Shown here: piece by piece, positions 9,356 to 18,580 of the stretch | Layout: every line of letters starts with the position of its first letter | Numbering within the stretch: position 1 is the stretch's first letter | Source: Alphaproteobacteria bacterium | GTDB lineage: Bacteria; Pseudomonadota; Alphaproteobacteria; Micropepsales; Micropepsaceae | Length of the DNA: 58,476 nucleotides | NCBI GenBank assembly: GCA_019241645.1 | Contig: JAFAWQ010000024.1 | Location: 1-58,476, forward strand | Direction of reading: 5' to 3' | Made by a program: the position numbers and the translations under genes | Notes under the pieces: generated by a model | What the model saw: the letters and a program-made list of their open reading frames with translations, nothing else | Database searches by the model: none | Told to the model about the DNA's origin: nothing

Positions 9356-9955
9356 ATGCGGTTGCGCCCATACAGAGTCTCCCGGCGTACGGTCTTCGTC
9401 TCCTGCATCGGCGCGGGCCTGGCCGGCTGCGTGGGCACCACGGCGTTGAGCCAGTTGGAGCAGGCGCGCCCGCTGGGGGGGCCATTTTCCCAATCGCTCT
9501 TCCGGAACTATGCCGCGCTGGCCCATTCGTTCGGAACTGTGGGAACACCCAGCAGCGGCACCCCCTTCGATGCGTCACAGTCCCTTTCATTGGGCGGGAT
9601 GAGCGCCGACGTGGCCGATATCGCGAATATTTACGCCGACAAGGCGATCGCCACAGCGCAAGGAGAGGAGCTTCTGCCGGAACAATCGGATTCCGGGCTG
9701 AAGGACTCGGAGGGGATGAGGCAGCAACTGCTGCGGGATCTGGATCACGGAAGGGACAGGGCGCCGCAATCGGCAGCGCGTGCCCAGGCGGACTATGATT
9801 GCTGGGTCGTTAACGCCCGGTCAGAAGCCTTGCAGCGCGCTTCCCAACAGTGCCGCCGCTCGCTCGGTTATACGCTGGCGGCGCTTGAACGTGAACTTGC
9901 GACAGCACCTGCTGCGGCGCCGGCCTCTTCCCCTGTTCCGGCCGGCGGATCATGA
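9356..9955 (+). CDS. Putative lipoprotein, possibly Tat-exported
   Basis: The 199-residue product begins with MRLRPYRVSRRTVF and reaches the lipobox LAGC with Cys25, so it is probably a lipoprotein. SRRTVFV resembles a twin-arginine motif, but Sec export is also possible. The mature part is mostly helical with a Cys pair near residues 143 and 162 and a Pro/Ala-rich tail. I recognise no family. AAGGAG sits seven bases before the ATG and decides the start. The gene is about 100 bp upstream of another exported protein, and the two may be co-transcribed. Confidence 0.75.
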   Translation: MRLRPYRVSRRTVFVSCIGAGLAGCVGTTALSQLEQARPLGGPFSQSLFRNYAALAHSFGTVGTPSSGTPFDASQSLSLGGMSADVADIANIYADKAIATAQGEELLPEQSDSGLKDSEGMRQQLLRDLDHGRDRAPQSAARAQADYDCWVVNARSEALQRASQQCRRSLGYTLAALERELATAPAAAPASSPVPAGGS

Positions 9956-10057
9956 CAGATCTGAAGGCAAGAAATCCGTTACGTCCCCTTCGTACGGCAA
10001 CAGACGTTTAGCCCCTGTTGCCGGGTTCGGATTCTGGCTATCCTTGACCCGGTGAGA

Positions 10058-10420
10058 ATGGTCCGGGCAATCGTAATTGGGCTTGCGGCCGCGAGTTTCG
10101 CGGCTGCCGCATCTGCGCAGGATAACCCCATCGTGCCTGCGGATCCGCAGGCACGGGCAACGCGCTACGATGTCCGGCAAATGAATTTCGATATGTGGTG
10201 CCAGGAGCAGCAGCATCTGCCGGCGGCGCGCTGCGACAAGCGGCTGCCGGCCGACGATGAGGCGTTCGACGCATACCGTTCGAAAATCGAACGGTATGAA
10301 ATTCCGTACCTTCGCGAACAGCAGCGCCAACAGCAGCTGAACAATGGCATCCTGCACAACGATCCCGTTGACCGTCCGTCCGGGCCTTCGCAGCCGCAAA
10401 GTCAGCCGCCGCCCAGATAG
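10058..10420 (+). CDS. Small exported protein of unknown function
   Basis: The 120-residue product has a clear signal peptide ending around ASA/QD near residue 20. The mature part has two Cys (DMWCQEQQ and AARCDKR) that could form a disulfide, a Gln-rich helix (REQQRQQQLN) and a Pro/Gln-rich tail. No family is recognised. The reading frame also has a GTG two codons upstream at 10052. The stop directly abuts the stop of the convergent PAS gene. Confidence 0.7.
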   Translation: MVRAIVIGLAAASFAAAASAQDNPIVPADPQARATRYDVRQMNFDMWCQEQQHLPAARCDKRLPADDEAFDAYRSKIERYEIPYLREQQRQQQLNNGILHNDPVDRPSGPSQPQSQPPPR

Positions 10421-11104
10421 TCAGGATACGGCGCGCAACTTTCCTTGCGGGACAATTTCCAATGCCTCGATGAGACGCCGCATCGCCGCGTCCATTTCAC
10501 AGGGGGCGATCGCGGGCTTTTCCCGATTGATCACGAGCTTCAGATGAGGCGCCTTTGGAAAGCACCGGGAGGCCGGCGGCGGCGCTGAACTGTCGGGCGG
10601 GTCTACAATGCCCGTATCGCGCACGCGCTGCGAACTGACAAGACGTTCAAAGACAATCGGCTTGCCAAACAGCGCGCCATGATCGCCCACCGCCTGGGAA
10701 ATGCCGATGAAGCGCGTCGGTGTCGAGCCACCGAAGGTGACAGGCGCGAGCACCGTTTCGATTTGCGCGAACGCCCCATCTTCATTGATGGCGAGCGAAG
10801 ACAGGCATACAGGACAGCGAAACGCGATGGCCTGCTTGAGCAGGGCTGCAGCGGTAACGCGGCTTTCCGGCTCCCAACGTTCAAGGAAATTCGTGCCCTT
10901 CAGCTCGGTGCCATAGCGGTCGCAATGCGATGTGCCGGCAAGCCGATAGAGCGGCCGCTCCGTCTCTGAGGCTTCAAGGATAAAAACGTGCGACAGAATA
11001 CGTTTGATGGCACGCGGTTCGATGTCGGCCTGGTCGGGCACATCGCGGCCGTTGCGCAATTGCGTCCAGTATCCGATCAGAAGATGACTATTGCGATGTT
11101 TCAT
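10421..11104 (-). CDS. PAS_5-type (PF07310) PAS-domain protein
   Basis: This 227-residue protein matches the alphaproteobacterial PAS_5 family. The signature segments are LLIGYWTQLRNGRDVPDQAD, IEPRAIKRILSHVFILE, YRLAGTSHCDRYGTELKG and FIGISQ. It has a PAS core and no attached kinase, cyclase or DNA-binding domain. Such stand-alone proteins are widespread in alphaproteobacteria and their role is not established. AAGG lies shortly before the ATG at 11104. The upstream extension of the frame overlaps the rhomboid gene and is spurious. Confidence 0.88.
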   Translation of the reverse strand: MKHRNSHLLIGYWTQLRNGRDVPDQADIEPRAIKRILSHVFILEASETERPLYRLAGTSHCDRYGTELKGTNFLERWEPESRVTAAALLKQAIAFRCPVCLSSLAINEDGAFAQIETVLAPVTFGGSTPTRFIGISQAVGDHGALFGKPIVFERLVSSQRVRDTGIVDPPDSSAPPPASRCFPKAPHLKLVINREKPAIAPCEMDAAMRRLIEALEIVPQGKLRAVS

Positions 11105-11199
11105 GGCCTTGCGCCCTGCCCCGAATGTCCTGCCATGGGCCAGGGTTTGCAACCCTGCCCGGGCACAAACGCATAAGCAGGTGCCGTGCCACGCTGGGA

Positions 11200-11925
11200 T
11201 TACCGCTCCCACGGCCCCCGCGATGACGGCGTGGAAATTCCGGCGATGGATGGTTTCAGAATCGGGGCGAGAAGCAATCCCACGGCGAAACCGCCGAGAT
11301 GGGCCCACCATGCGGTTCCGGGCTGCGCGGCGTTCGGCACCCAGGCACTGACGAGCTGCAGGATAAACCAGAATCCGATTACCCAAATAGCAGGGAGCGC
11401 GAAGGGATAAGGAATGATGCCCAAGGGAACGATCACCGTGACCCGGGCGCGGGGGAAAAACAGAACATAGGCGGCGAGCACACCCGAGATGGCGCCCGAT
11501 GCGCCGACCATCGGCGCACGCGACCCAGGATCGATGTAGGCCATCGCCAATGCGGCACCGACGCCGCAGAGCACGTAGAATAGCAGAAACCGAAAATGCC
11601 CGACGGCATCTTCGACGTTGTTCCCGAAAATCCAAAGGTAAAGCATGTTCCCGGCGAGATGCAGAATGCCGCCGTGCAGGAACATCGATGTGAGGATGGT
11701 GACCGCCGGCGGGAAGCCAAGGTCACCGGGTTCGGTGAGCCTTAGGGAAAAATAAGTCGCAGGAACAAAACCGAGCGCGTTCAGCGCGACACGCATGTCA
11801 CCACCGAGGGAGCGTTCCCAGAGATAAGTTACGACGCAGAGGACGATCAGGCTCCAGGTAACGAAAGCCGGGTACCGAGCGGGATTGTCGTCTGAAATCG
11901 GTATCATCGGCCGCAATACCGGCAT
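11200..11925 (-). CDS. Rhomboid-family intramembrane serine protease
   Basis: The protein has about six membrane segments and the rhomboid signatures: FLHGGILHLAGNMLYLWIFG (loop 1 and HxxxN-type TM2), GASGAISG with the catalytic Ser in TM4, and AHLGGFAVGLLL with the catalytic His in TM6. Rhomboids cut substrates inside the membrane; the substrate is unknown here. I take the ATG at 11925; the ATG at 11907 is also possible. The gene is on the same strand as the PAS_5 gene, about 95 bp upstream of it. Confidence 0.92.
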   Translation of the reverse strand: MPVLRPMIPISDDNPARYPAFVTWSLIVLCVVTYLWERSLGGDMRVALNALGFVPATYFSLRLTEPGDLGFPPAVTILTSMFLHGGILHLAGNMLYLWIFGNNVEDAVGHFRFLLFYVLCGVGAALAMAYIDPGSRAPMVGASGAISGVLAAYVLFFPRARVTVIVPLGIIPYPFALPAIWVIGFWFILQLVSAWVPNAAQPGTAWWAHLGGFAVGLLLAPILKPSIAGISTPSSRGPWER

Positions 11926-12096
11926 GGTCCAGTATGCAATTGTTCCACGATGGAACAGTTTGCTGGCGCCTGCCGCCGGAGAAAATGGCACGTTTTCTGA
12001 ACGGTTGCGCCAGACCCGTTAAGGATTCGTCAACATTCCGGTTCCGGTAAGCCGATGGGATCGGCGAGTGTCGGCGGAGTTCCAGGAGCAAGCGCG

Positions 12097-12948
12097 ATGA
12101 AAGCCAAACCAGTCCTGCTCTTCGCCGCCGCGGCATTGGGCTTTGCAGTGCTTGCGGCATCCCCGGGCCTCGCCGGCGGCAACTTTCACGGCGGGACATT
12201 CAAGTCGTTCGGACCTGGCGGGGCGCGTCAATTCTGCCACCACGGCGGTGGTGGTCACATCGTCAAGATCTGGAATTTCAACAAGAACATCAACATCAAC
12301 AAAAACCTGAATCTCAATAAAAACATCAACATCAACAAGAACATCGTCATCGCCAAATCGAATTCGTTTTCGATCGCGGTGGCGGGAGCTGTGGCCGGGG
12401 CGGCAGGCGTTTCGTCATCCGGCAGCTACGCCGAAAGCGTGACCATCAATCGCGGCGGCGAGGGCGTTTCGGTTGCCGCCGAAGAGGGCTGCGAGATGCA
12501 GGAAGGAAGCGTCGTCAAGGCGATACACGCCATGTGCATCAGCAGTGAGGGCCGCGAGTTCCCGGCCAGCCATATGCTTCCGGAGACCTGGATCGACACC
12601 AGTTACGAAGGGGAAGTGGCCCGCTGCATCGCCGGTTCCACGCTGAAGGTCACGGTCGGCGATGTACTGGAGTCCGATCAGGGGTTGGCCGGCACTTATG
12701 AGCAGGGCGAAGTGCTTGCGTGCGGCCGCGGCGAGGCACTCTGGCACTACAAGAACGGCATGGTGAAGTGCGCCCCCGCGATGCCCGTCAAGGACTGCAC
12801 GGAACGCACGAATCTGCGCAAATATGGCACGGGCGACTTCTTCTTTGCCTATCGCGGCAAGGTCTGTGTGAGCCGGGTGGCGCGCTCGCGGGCAGTCGAT
12901 CTCAGCAGCACCAATTGGGACGGCGGCGTCGGCGAGGGCGGCTACTAG
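12097..12948 (+). CDS. Secreted Cys-rich protein with Asn-Lys-Asn repeat
   Basis: The 283-residue product has a signal peptide (cleavage near LAG/GN, residue 27), a Gly/His-rich stretch and then a low-complexity repeat at about residues 60-84. The repeat alternates NKN with NIN or NLN, for example NKNININKNLNLNKN. Such an alternating polar/aliphatic pattern could form a short beta-solenoid or amyloid-like strand set. After an Ala/Gly/Ser-rich segment (residues 93-110), the C-terminal 160 residues hold seven Cys and read as a disulfide-rich domain. I cannot name the family. AGGAG precedes the ATG at 12097. The gene stands alone. Confidence 0.75.
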   Translation: MKAKPVLLFAAAALGFAVLAASPGLAGGNFHGGTFKSFGPGGARQFCHHGGGGHIVKIWNFNKNININKNLNLNKNININKNIVIAKSNSFSIAVAGAVAGAAGVSSSGSYAESVTINRGGEGVSVAAEEGCEMQEGSVVKAIHAMCISSEGREFPASHMLPETWIDTSYEGEVARCIAGSTLKVTVGDVLESDQGLAGTYEQGEVLACGRGEALWHYKNGMVKCAPAMPVKDCTERTNLRKYGTGDFFFAYRGKVCVSRVARSRAVDLSSTNWDGGVGEGGY

Positions 12949-12987
12949 ACACCATCTTTTAAGGGTAGCGGGCTAGGCTTCGCCATC

Positions 12988-14274
12988 GTGGAGCCTGGAC
13001 GCCTACTTTTGGCGCTGCGCAGCGGCGACTTTATCACGCGCGAGCGCATACGCATCTGGTGCATAGCGCTTCTGACCGCGTACACGGCCTCTTTGGTTTA
13101 TCTGTTTGCCACTGCGCACGGCGCGAACGACTATCAAGGGCGTCCGCTCGGCACAGATTTCTCAAACGTCTATGTGGCCGGACAATCCGCATTGCATGGC
13201 GATGCCGCTTCACCTTTCAATCCCGCCGAACAATACAAGCATGAACAGGCGCTGTTCGGGGCGAAAACACCATTCTTCGGTTGGCACTATCCGCCGTTTT
13301 TCCTGCTCATTGCCGCACCGCTTGCCGCTTTCCCGTACCTTTCCGCGCTATTGATCTGGCAGTTGGCAACTTTTTGTCCCTACCTTGCGTCCATTCGAGC
13401 GCTGCTGCGCAAATTCGCCGAGCCGCAAGTCTTCACGGACAACCTCTGGATGCTCGTTGCGGTGGCCTTTCCCGCCGTGTTCATGAACATAACGCATGGC
13501 CATAATGGCTTTCTTTCAGCCGCGCTGATGGCTGGTGGATTGGTGTGTCTCGAATGCAAACCGGTGCTTGCCGGCGTGCTCTTCGGATTGATGGCTTACA
13601 AACCGCAATTCGGTCTGATGCTGCCCATTGCGCTGATCGCGGGCGGGCACTGGAGAACCATGGCGGCTGCCGCATGCACCATATGCGGTCTCGCCGCCAT
13701 AACAACCATTGTCTTCGGTCCACAGGTCTGGCCTGCTTTCCTGGATTCCATGAGCTTTACGCGAACCGTCATTCTCGAAGAGGGCGGCGCCGGGTTTTTC
13801 AAGATTCAAAGCGCTTTTGCCTGGGTCCGCATGTGGGATGGATCGGTTGCTCTCGCGTATGCAGTCCAAGGTCTCGTCACGATCGGCGCTGCCTTCCTGC
13901 TGTTCCGGCTTTGGCGGACGGACGCACCCTTTGCGCGCAAGGGCGCTGCCTTGTGCCTCGCGGCATTGCTCGCCACTCCCTACTCATTCGACTACGACAT
14001 GATGGCCTTGGCTCCAGCGATCGCGTTGATGGTGAGTGAGGGTGTCCACCGCGGCTTTCGCAGCTACGAGAGAGTCGCCCTCGCGGGTCTGTGGCTTATG
14101 CCGCTCGTGGCTCGACCTGTCGCAAGCGTGACTCTCCTCCCCGTTGGCGTGCCGATGATGCTTGCTATGTTCCTGCTTCTGACCCGTGCCGATCAGGTTC
14201 GATCGAAAACAATGGTGTGGCGCGAGCTTGAGCTGGCGAAAGACGCTATTGTGAGCCAGAAAAAACCGCTCTAA
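12988..14274 (+). CDS. DUF2029 / GT87-like polyprenyl-phosphate glycosyltransferase
   Basis: This 428-residue membrane protein has about ten hydrophobic helices. The N-terminal periplasmic loop GTDFSNVYVAGQSAL contains the conserved Asp typical of GT-C glycosyltransferases, followed by WHYPPFFLL after the second helix. Known GT87 members are polyprenyl-phosphomannose-dependent mannosyltransferases of the cell envelope. Substrate and product here are unknown. It starts at a GTG (12988) with no good ribosome site. It is 25 bp upstream of sucC, so transcription may run on. Confidence 0.8.
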   Translation: MEPGRLLLALRSGDFITRERIRIWCIALLTAYTASLVYLFATAHGANDYQGRPLGTDFSNVYVAGQSALHGDAASPFNPAEQYKHEQALFGAKTPFFGWHYPPFFLLIAAPLAAFPYLSALLIWQLATFCPYLASIRALLRKFAEPQVFTDNLWMLVAVAFPAVFMNITHGHNGFLSAALMAGGLVCLECKPVLAGVLFGLMAYKPQFGLMLPIALIAGGHWRTMAAAACTICGLAAITTIVFGPQVWPAFLDSMSFTRTVILEEGGAGFFKIQSAFAWVRMWDGSVALAYAVQGLVTIGAAFLLFRLWRTDAPFARKGAALCLAALLATPYSFDYDMMALAPAIALMVSEGVHRGFRSYERVALAGLWLMPLVARPVASVTLLPVGVPMMLAMFLLLTRADQVRSKTMVWRELELAKDAIVSQKKPL

Positions 14275-14299
14275 AGCTCGGCTTCCATCAGGCTGAGCC

Positions 14300-15469
14300 A
14301 TGAATATCCACGAGTATCAGGCAAAGGAGATTCTGCGCGCCTTTGGCGTACCCGTGCCGCGGGGGATTGCCGCATTCAGCGTCGAGGACGCTGTGCGCGC
14401 AGCTGACAAGCTCGGCGGCGTTGCGTGGGTGGTGAAAGCTCAAATCCATGCCGGCGGCCGCGGCAAGGGCGGCGGCGTAAAGGTGGTCAAATCCATCGAG
14501 AACGTAGGCACCGAAGCTGAAAGAATGCTCGGCATGACTCTCGTTACCCATCAGACCGGGCCGCACGGCCGTCTGGTACGGCGGCTCTACATCGAAGAAG
14601 GCTCCGCCATCGAACGGGAGCTGTATCTTTCGGCGCTGGTGGATCGAAGCTCTTCGCGGGTCGCATTTATCGCCTCGACAGAAGGCGGCATGGACATTGA
14701 AACGGTGGCTAAAGAGACGCCGGACAAGATCCAGACCTTTTCGGTCGATCCGGCGGCGGGTTATTCGCGTTATCTGGGTCATGAAATCGCCGCCGCGCTC
14801 GATCTGCGCGGCGATCAGGCGGCACAGTGCGGCGCGCTGATCGCGGCGCTGTACGAAGCGTTCATGGCAAAGGACATGAGCCTGCTTGAAATCAATCCGC
14901 TGGTGGTGACGAAGGACGGCCGGGTTGTCTGCCTCGATGCCAAGATCAATTTCGACGACAACGCGTTGTTCCGCCATAAGGACGTGCAGGAACTGCGCGA
15001 CCCCGACGAAGAAGACCCGATGGAGCGGGAAGCCGGGAAATACGATCTCTCCTATGTGAAACTCGATGGCTCGATCGGCTGCATGGTGAATGGCGCGGGC
15101 CTTGCCATGGCGACGATGGACATCATCAAGCTTTACGGGGAGGAACCCGCGAATTTTCTCGATGTGGGCGGCGGCGCTTCCAGGGAAAAGGTCACCGCAG
15201 CGTTCAAGATTATTCTCTCCGATCCCAACGTGAAGGGCATTCTGGTCAACATCTTTGGCGGCATCATGCGCTGCGACATCATCGCTGACGGCATTATCGC
15301 AGCGGCGCATGAGGTCAGTCTTTCGGTGCCACTGGTCGTGCGCCTTGAAGGCACGAATGTGGAGAAGGGCAAGGAGATTCTGGCGAGTTCCGGTCTGCCG
15401 ATTGTGTCGGCATCGGATCTCGCCGACGCCGCCCAGAAGATTGTCGCTGCTGTCCGGAGCGGCCCGTAA
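14300..15469 (+). CDS. sucC: Succinate-CoA ligase (ADP-forming), beta subunit
   Basis: The 389-residue protein has an ATP-grasp domain at the N-terminus ([28 protein letters not shown]), then LEINPLVV for metal binding, and a C-terminal CoA-ligase domain with [27 protein letters not shown] and [13 protein letters not shown]. With SucD it makes ATP from succinyl-CoA in the TCA cycle. It lacks the short insertion after the GGRGKG loop seen in many alphaproteobacterial SucC proteins. A malate-CoA ligase is possible but less likely from the overall sequence. Its partner sucD is not adjacent: a repeat/DUF559 unit and a small periplasmic gene lie between. Confidence 0.94.
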   Translation: MNIHEYQAKEILRAFGVPVPRGIAAFSVEDAVRAADKLGGVAWVVKAQIHAGGRGKGGGVKVVKSIENVGTEAERMLGMTLVTHQTGPHGRLVRRLYIEEGSAIERELYLSALVDRSSSRVAFIASTEGGMDIETVAKETPDKIQTFSVDPAAGYSRYLGHEIAAALDLRGDQAAQCGALIAALYEAFMAKDMSLLEINPLVVTKDGRVVCLDAKINFDDNALFRHKDVQELRDPDEEDPMEREAGKYDLSYVKLDGSIGCMVNGAGLAMATMDIIKLYGEEPANFLDVGGGASREKVTAAFKIILSDPNVKGILVNIFGGIMRCDIIADGIIAAAHEVSLSVPLVVRLEGTNVEKGKEILASSGLPIVSASDLADAAQKIVAAVRSGP

Positions 15470-15490
15470 TGAACGGGATCCGCTCTATTC

Positions 15491-15613
15491 ACCTCCCCTT
15501 GAAAAAGGGGAGGTCGAGCCACGCCAGTGGCTCGGGTGGGGATCATCTGCGGCGTCATAGTATGATCCCTCCGGATCGCTCTCGCGATCCGACCCTCCTT
15601 GTCAAGGGAGGGT
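15491..15613. repeat. Array of short palindromes upstream of DUF559 gene
   Basis: Four hairpins lie in a row just after sucC. 15491-15514 is a perfect 10-bp stem with loop GAAA. 15515-15534 is a perfect 8-bp stem with loop GCCA. 15572-15591 is a perfect 8-bp stem with loop TCTC. 15592-15613 is a 7-bp stem (ACCCTCC with GGAGGGT). The layout is that of dispersed REP-like elements. The last arm also supplies the GGAGGG ribosome site of the DUF559 gene. It could act as a terminator or processing site after sucC; copy number elsewhere cannot be judged. Confidence 0.75.
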
Positions 15614-15616
15614 AAG

Positions 15617-16033
15617 TTGACACGATTCAATCGGACAAAAGCGAAGACTGCGCGGGCGCGTGAACTGCGCCGAACCGGTACAAAGCCAGAGGCAAGACTC
15701 TGGAGGGTGCTGCGCGGTACTCCGCTCGGTATTTCTTCTCGCAGGCAGCATCCCGTGGGCCCGTACGTGCTAGACTTCTATTGTCCCGACCTCAAGCTCG
15801 GCATTGAACTGGATGGCGACCAGCATTTCGAACAGCAGGACCACGATCGCCGTCGAACGCTTTATCTGAATGCCAAAGGAATTCGCGTGATTCGCTTTTG
15901 GAATGCCGAGGTGACGGAAAATCTGGATGGTGTTTGCCAACGCATCACCGAAGCAGTCCGAACACCGACCCCCACCCGGAACGCTTCGCGTTCCGACCTC
16001 CCCCTTTTAGGGGGAGGCAAACCAGCGCTCTGA
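15617..16033 (+). CDS. DUF559 (Vsr-like) endonuclease-fold protein
   Basis: The 138-residue product matches the DUF559 family, related to very-short-patch-repair endonucleases with a PD-(D/E)xK-like fold. It shows [48 protein letters not shown] and [13 protein letters not shown]. The likely active-site residues are the Asp in VLDFYC, the Glu in IELDGDQH, and neighbours. Family function is not settled. The start is TTG at 17 bp into the frame (15617), chosen because GGAGGG lies just upstream; a TTG at 15599 is also possible. The gene is bracketed by palindromes and its C-terminus is read from the right-hand repeat, as in a repeat-borne unit. Confidence 0.85.
   Translation: MTRFNRTKAKTARARELRRTGTKPEARLWRVLRGTPLGISSRRQHPVGPYVLDFYCPDLKLGIELDGDQHFEQQDHDRRRTLYLNAKGIRVIRFWNAEVTENLDGVCQRITEAVRTPTPTRNASRSDLPLLGGGKPAL
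15977..16018. repeat. Palindrome pair at the 3' end of DUF559 gene
   Basis: 15979-15997 is a hairpin with an 8-bp perfect stem (CGGAACGC with GCGTTCCG) and a 3-base loop. It is followed at about 15998-16018 by a 9-bp stem (CCTCCCCCT with AGGGGGAGG) and loop TTT. Both lie inside the last codons of the DUF559 gene. They resemble the left-hand palindromes at 15491-15514 in the CCTCCCC motif, so the gene appears to be packaged with them. Confidence 0.7.
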
Positions 16034-16042
16034 GGCTGCGTC

Positions 16043-16396
16043 ATGAAGACAGTGCTCCTTTCAATCCTGCCGCTCTGCATCGCCTCGTCCGTTGCGGCCG
16101 CCGATCACAAGCCGCAGCTGCATTGCGCGACCGGTCCCATCATCAAGACCTACGGTGGCAGCAAATGGCTGGTGCACAGCTGCGAGGACGGAAAGAGCCT
16201 GGTGTTTACCGCGACAGCAGGGCCTGCTGCGCCATTCGAATTCGATCTGACGCATACCGGCAAGGGCTATGACCTTGACGGCCGAGGCAAAGCGCAGAAC
16301 GCCGCCACCGATGCGGCTTACGCGGATCTGCAGAAGCTTCGCGCTGCCGATATCGCAAGGCTCATCCAGGAAACACAGCGCGTAAAGCACGATTGA
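16043..16396 (+). CDS. Small periplasmic protein of unknown function
   Basis: The 117-residue product has a signal peptide cut near VAA/AD (residue 19). The mature part has two Cys (QLHCATG and VHSCEDGK) about 23 residues apart that could pair, and a helical C-terminus. I recognise no family. It sits between the DUF559 gene and sucD; its stop is two bases before the sucD ATG, so it is probably translated from the same message as sucD. Confidence 0.75.
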   Translation: MKTVLLSILPLCIASSVAAADHKPQLHCATGPIIKTYGGSKWLVHSCEDGKSLVFTATAGPAAPFEFDLTHTGKGYDLDGRGKAQNAATDAAYADLQKLRAADIARLIQETQRVKHD

Positions 16397-16398
16397 GC

Positions 16399-17280
16399 AT
16401 GGCCATTCTCGTCGACAGCAACACGCGCGTCATCTGCCAGGGATTTACCGGCAAGCAGGGCACGTTTCATTCGGAGCAGGCGATTGCCTATGGCACAAAG
16501 ATGGTCGGGGGCACTTCGCCGGGCAAAGGCGGCACCAAGCATCTCGGCTTGCCGGTGTACGATACGGTACGCGAAGCCAAAGCCGCGACCGATTGCGACG
16601 CCACGGTGATCTACGTGCCGCCGGCCTTCGCGGCAGACGCGATACTGGAAGCCGTCGATGCGCAAATTCCGCTGATCGTCTGCATCACGGAAGGCATTCC
16701 GGTCCTCGACATGGTCAAGGTGAAACGCGCGCTGTGCGGCTCGCGCTCGCGACTCATTGGGCCGAATTGTCCCGGCGTCATCACGCCGGGCGAATGCAAG
16801 ATCGGCATCATGCCGGGGCACATTCACCGGCGCGGCAAGGTCGGCATCCTCTCCCGTTCCGGGACCTTGACCTATGAAGCGGTGTGGCAAACCACGGCCG
16901 TCGGGCTCGGCCAAAGCAGCTGTGTCGGCATCGGCGGCGATCCCGTGAAAGGCACCGAATTCATTGATGTGCTGGAGATGTTTCTTGCCGATGCAGAGAC
17001 CGAAGCGCTGATCATGATCGGCGAGATCGGTGGCAGCGCGGAGGAAGATGCGGCGGAATTTCTCCGGCGATCGAAGGTAAAAAAGCCTGTTGTCGGGTTC
17101 ATTGCCGGCGTGACCGCGCCGCCCGGGCGGCGCATGGGGCATGCCGGCGCGATCATTTCCGGCGGCAAAGGCGGAGCGCAGTCCAAGATCGAGACCATGA
17201 AGTCGGCCGGCATCCGGGTGTCACCCAACCCGGCGGCCCTCGGCACGACCTTGGCGGAACTGCTGGCGGAAAGCCGTTAG
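16399..17280 (+). CDS. sucD: Succinate-CoA ligase (ADP-forming), alpha subunit
   Basis: The 293-residue protein has the CoA-binding domain at the N-terminus ([18 protein letters not shown]), then [46 protein letters not shown], and the phosphohistidine motif [14 protein letters not shown]. The active-site His lies in GHAGA. It forms succinyl phosphate/CoA with SucC in the TCA cycle. The ATG at 16399 follows the stop of the small periplasmic gene by two bases; an in-frame TTG overlaps that stop. Length and motifs are normal. Separation from sucC by about 930 bp is unusual. Confidence 0.95.
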   Translation: MAILVDSNTRVICQGFTGKQGTFHSEQAIAYGTKMVGGTSPGKGGTKHLGLPVYDTVREAKAATDCDATVIYVPPAFAADAILEAVDAQIPLIVCITEGIPVLDMVKVKRALCGSRSRLIGPNCPGVITPGECKIGIMPGHIHRRGKVGILSRSGTLTYEAVWQTTAVGLGQSSCVGIGGDPVKGTEFIDVLEMFLADAETEALIMIGEIGGSAEEDAAEFLRRSKVKKPVVGFIAGVTAPPGRRMGHAGAIISGGKGGAQSKIETMKSAGIRVSPNPAALGTTLAELLAESR

Positions 17281-17319
17281 CGCGCTATCACGCAGCCTCC
17301 GGCCGACCAGCGCAAAGCC

Positions 17320-18534
17320 CTAATGGTGGTGTTTGCTTTTGTTGCCAGCTTGCGGATTTTCGGCCGCGCTGCTGGAAACTTTCGCCGTGCCGCCCGACCG
17401 GGTGTAGATCGACCACAAATGCGCGACGGTTGCCGCGGCAGGCGTCCCTTTGACTCCTCCGAATGTCTTCAACGCCGCATCCTTTTGCCCGGCTGACAGC
17501 TGAACGATTCCCAAGGTGATTTGTGCTTCGTCGGGCTTGTCCAGTCCGCCCTTCTTGATCCCCGCCTGGACCGCATTGAGCGCGTCTTCATACTGGCCGC
17601 GGCCCCAAAGGTTTTCGCCGTAGGACACCAGCATGTCTCCGGTCTTGGCGGCATTCGCCTGTTTCTGCAGGTTCGGCAGATTGGCGGTGTCCTTCGCGGC
17701 CTGCGCCTGCGCGAGATTGAGCAGGCGCGTGTTGCGGTCTCCCTCGAGCAGCTTCACCGCAAAGCCCTTCTGCGCGACGGCAACGGCCTCGTTCGGGAAA
17801 TGCATCTGGATGGCGAGCTGGGTGAGCAGCTCGTAGTCCTCGGCGGTGCGCATGTTCCCGGTGAGATAACGGATGCGGTAAATGTCGAGATTTCCATGGT
17901 CGGTCAGTCCCCGCGTGGCGTCGGCGGCCGCCAAGAGATACGTCCAGTATTTGGATTGCCCCTGGAGGATCAGGCGTTCTGCCACCTGACCCTGCGTCTG
18001 CGTGTCGCCCCCTTTGGCGGCGGAGCTCATCAAAAGCGAAAGCACCTGATCGCTGTTGCCGAGCCCGCGCAGCAGCTTCGTCGCCGTGCTGTAATCGCCC
18101 ATTAGATAGTAGGCTTGCGCGACAATCACCTGACTCTGGAAATCGAACCCGCCGCCTTTGCGCAGGCACGAAGCATCCTCACCCACCACCGCTCTGTATC
18201 GGCCGGCGTTGTAGTCGGTTGCGAACTTCGCCTTGCACCCCAGCGAACTTCCACCGGCGCCGGTTTTGGCGGCGATGTAGTTGCGGGTTTGGCTGATCGC
18301 CGATTGCTCTCCCGGCGTCAGGCTTCCCACAGCCGCCGCCTGGCTCACCTTCGCCGACGCCGCCGAGCCCTTGCCTGCATTGGCGAGCGCAATCGCCTCC
18401 TGTAACGGCTTGCCGACCTGCGGGCGCACCGTGGCGGCATAGGCAGTGGACACGATCGCGGGGGCAGCAGTGATGACTGCAGCCGTCCCCAACATGAAAG
18501 CAATTCCCACGGATTGCAGGGTCTTCAACGTCAT
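17320..18534 (-). CDS. Exported TPR-like protein of a TonB/ExbBD operon
   Basis: The 404-residue product starts with a signal peptide ending near AYA/AT (residue 33). The rest is helical with repeat-like Ala/Leu-rich pairs such as AQAYYLMGDYSTATKLLRGL and ENLWGRGQYEDALNAVQAGI, which fit tetratricopeptide repeats. The C-terminus ends with KHHH. It is the last gene of the tonB-exbB-exbD-exbD operon, 46 bp after the second exbD. TPR proteins at this place are known from other TonB clusters, where they are thought to assist energised transport; the exact job here is inferred. Confidence 0.8.
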   Translation of the reverse strand: MTLKTLQSVGIAFMLGTAAVITAAPAIVSTAYAATVRPQVGKPLQEAIALANAGKGSAASAKVSQAAAVGSLTPGEQSAISQTRNYIAAKTGAGGSSLGCKAKFATDYNAGRYRAVVGEDASCLRKGGGFDFQSQVIVAQAYYLMGDYSTATKLLRGLGNSDQVLSLLMSSAAKGGDTQTQGQVAERLILQGQSKYWTYLLAAADATRGLTDHGNLDIYRIRYLTGNMRTAEDYELLTQLAIQMHFPNEAVAVAQKGFAVKLLEGDRNTRLLNLAQAQAAKDTANLPNLQKQANAAKTGDMLVSYGENLWGRGQYEDALNAVQAGIKKGGLDKPDEAQITLGIVQLSAGQKDAALKTFGGVKGTPAAATVAHLWSIYTRSGGTAKVSSSAAENPQAGNKSKHHH

Positions 18535-18580
18535 TGATTCCTCATGGTCGGGCGACCGGCGATTGCCGGAATTATACCCG

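Noticed and set aside
15491..16018. CRISPR array or insertion sequence
   Set aside because: The repeats are different short palindromes rather than identical spaced repeats, and no transposase or flanking target duplication is visible.
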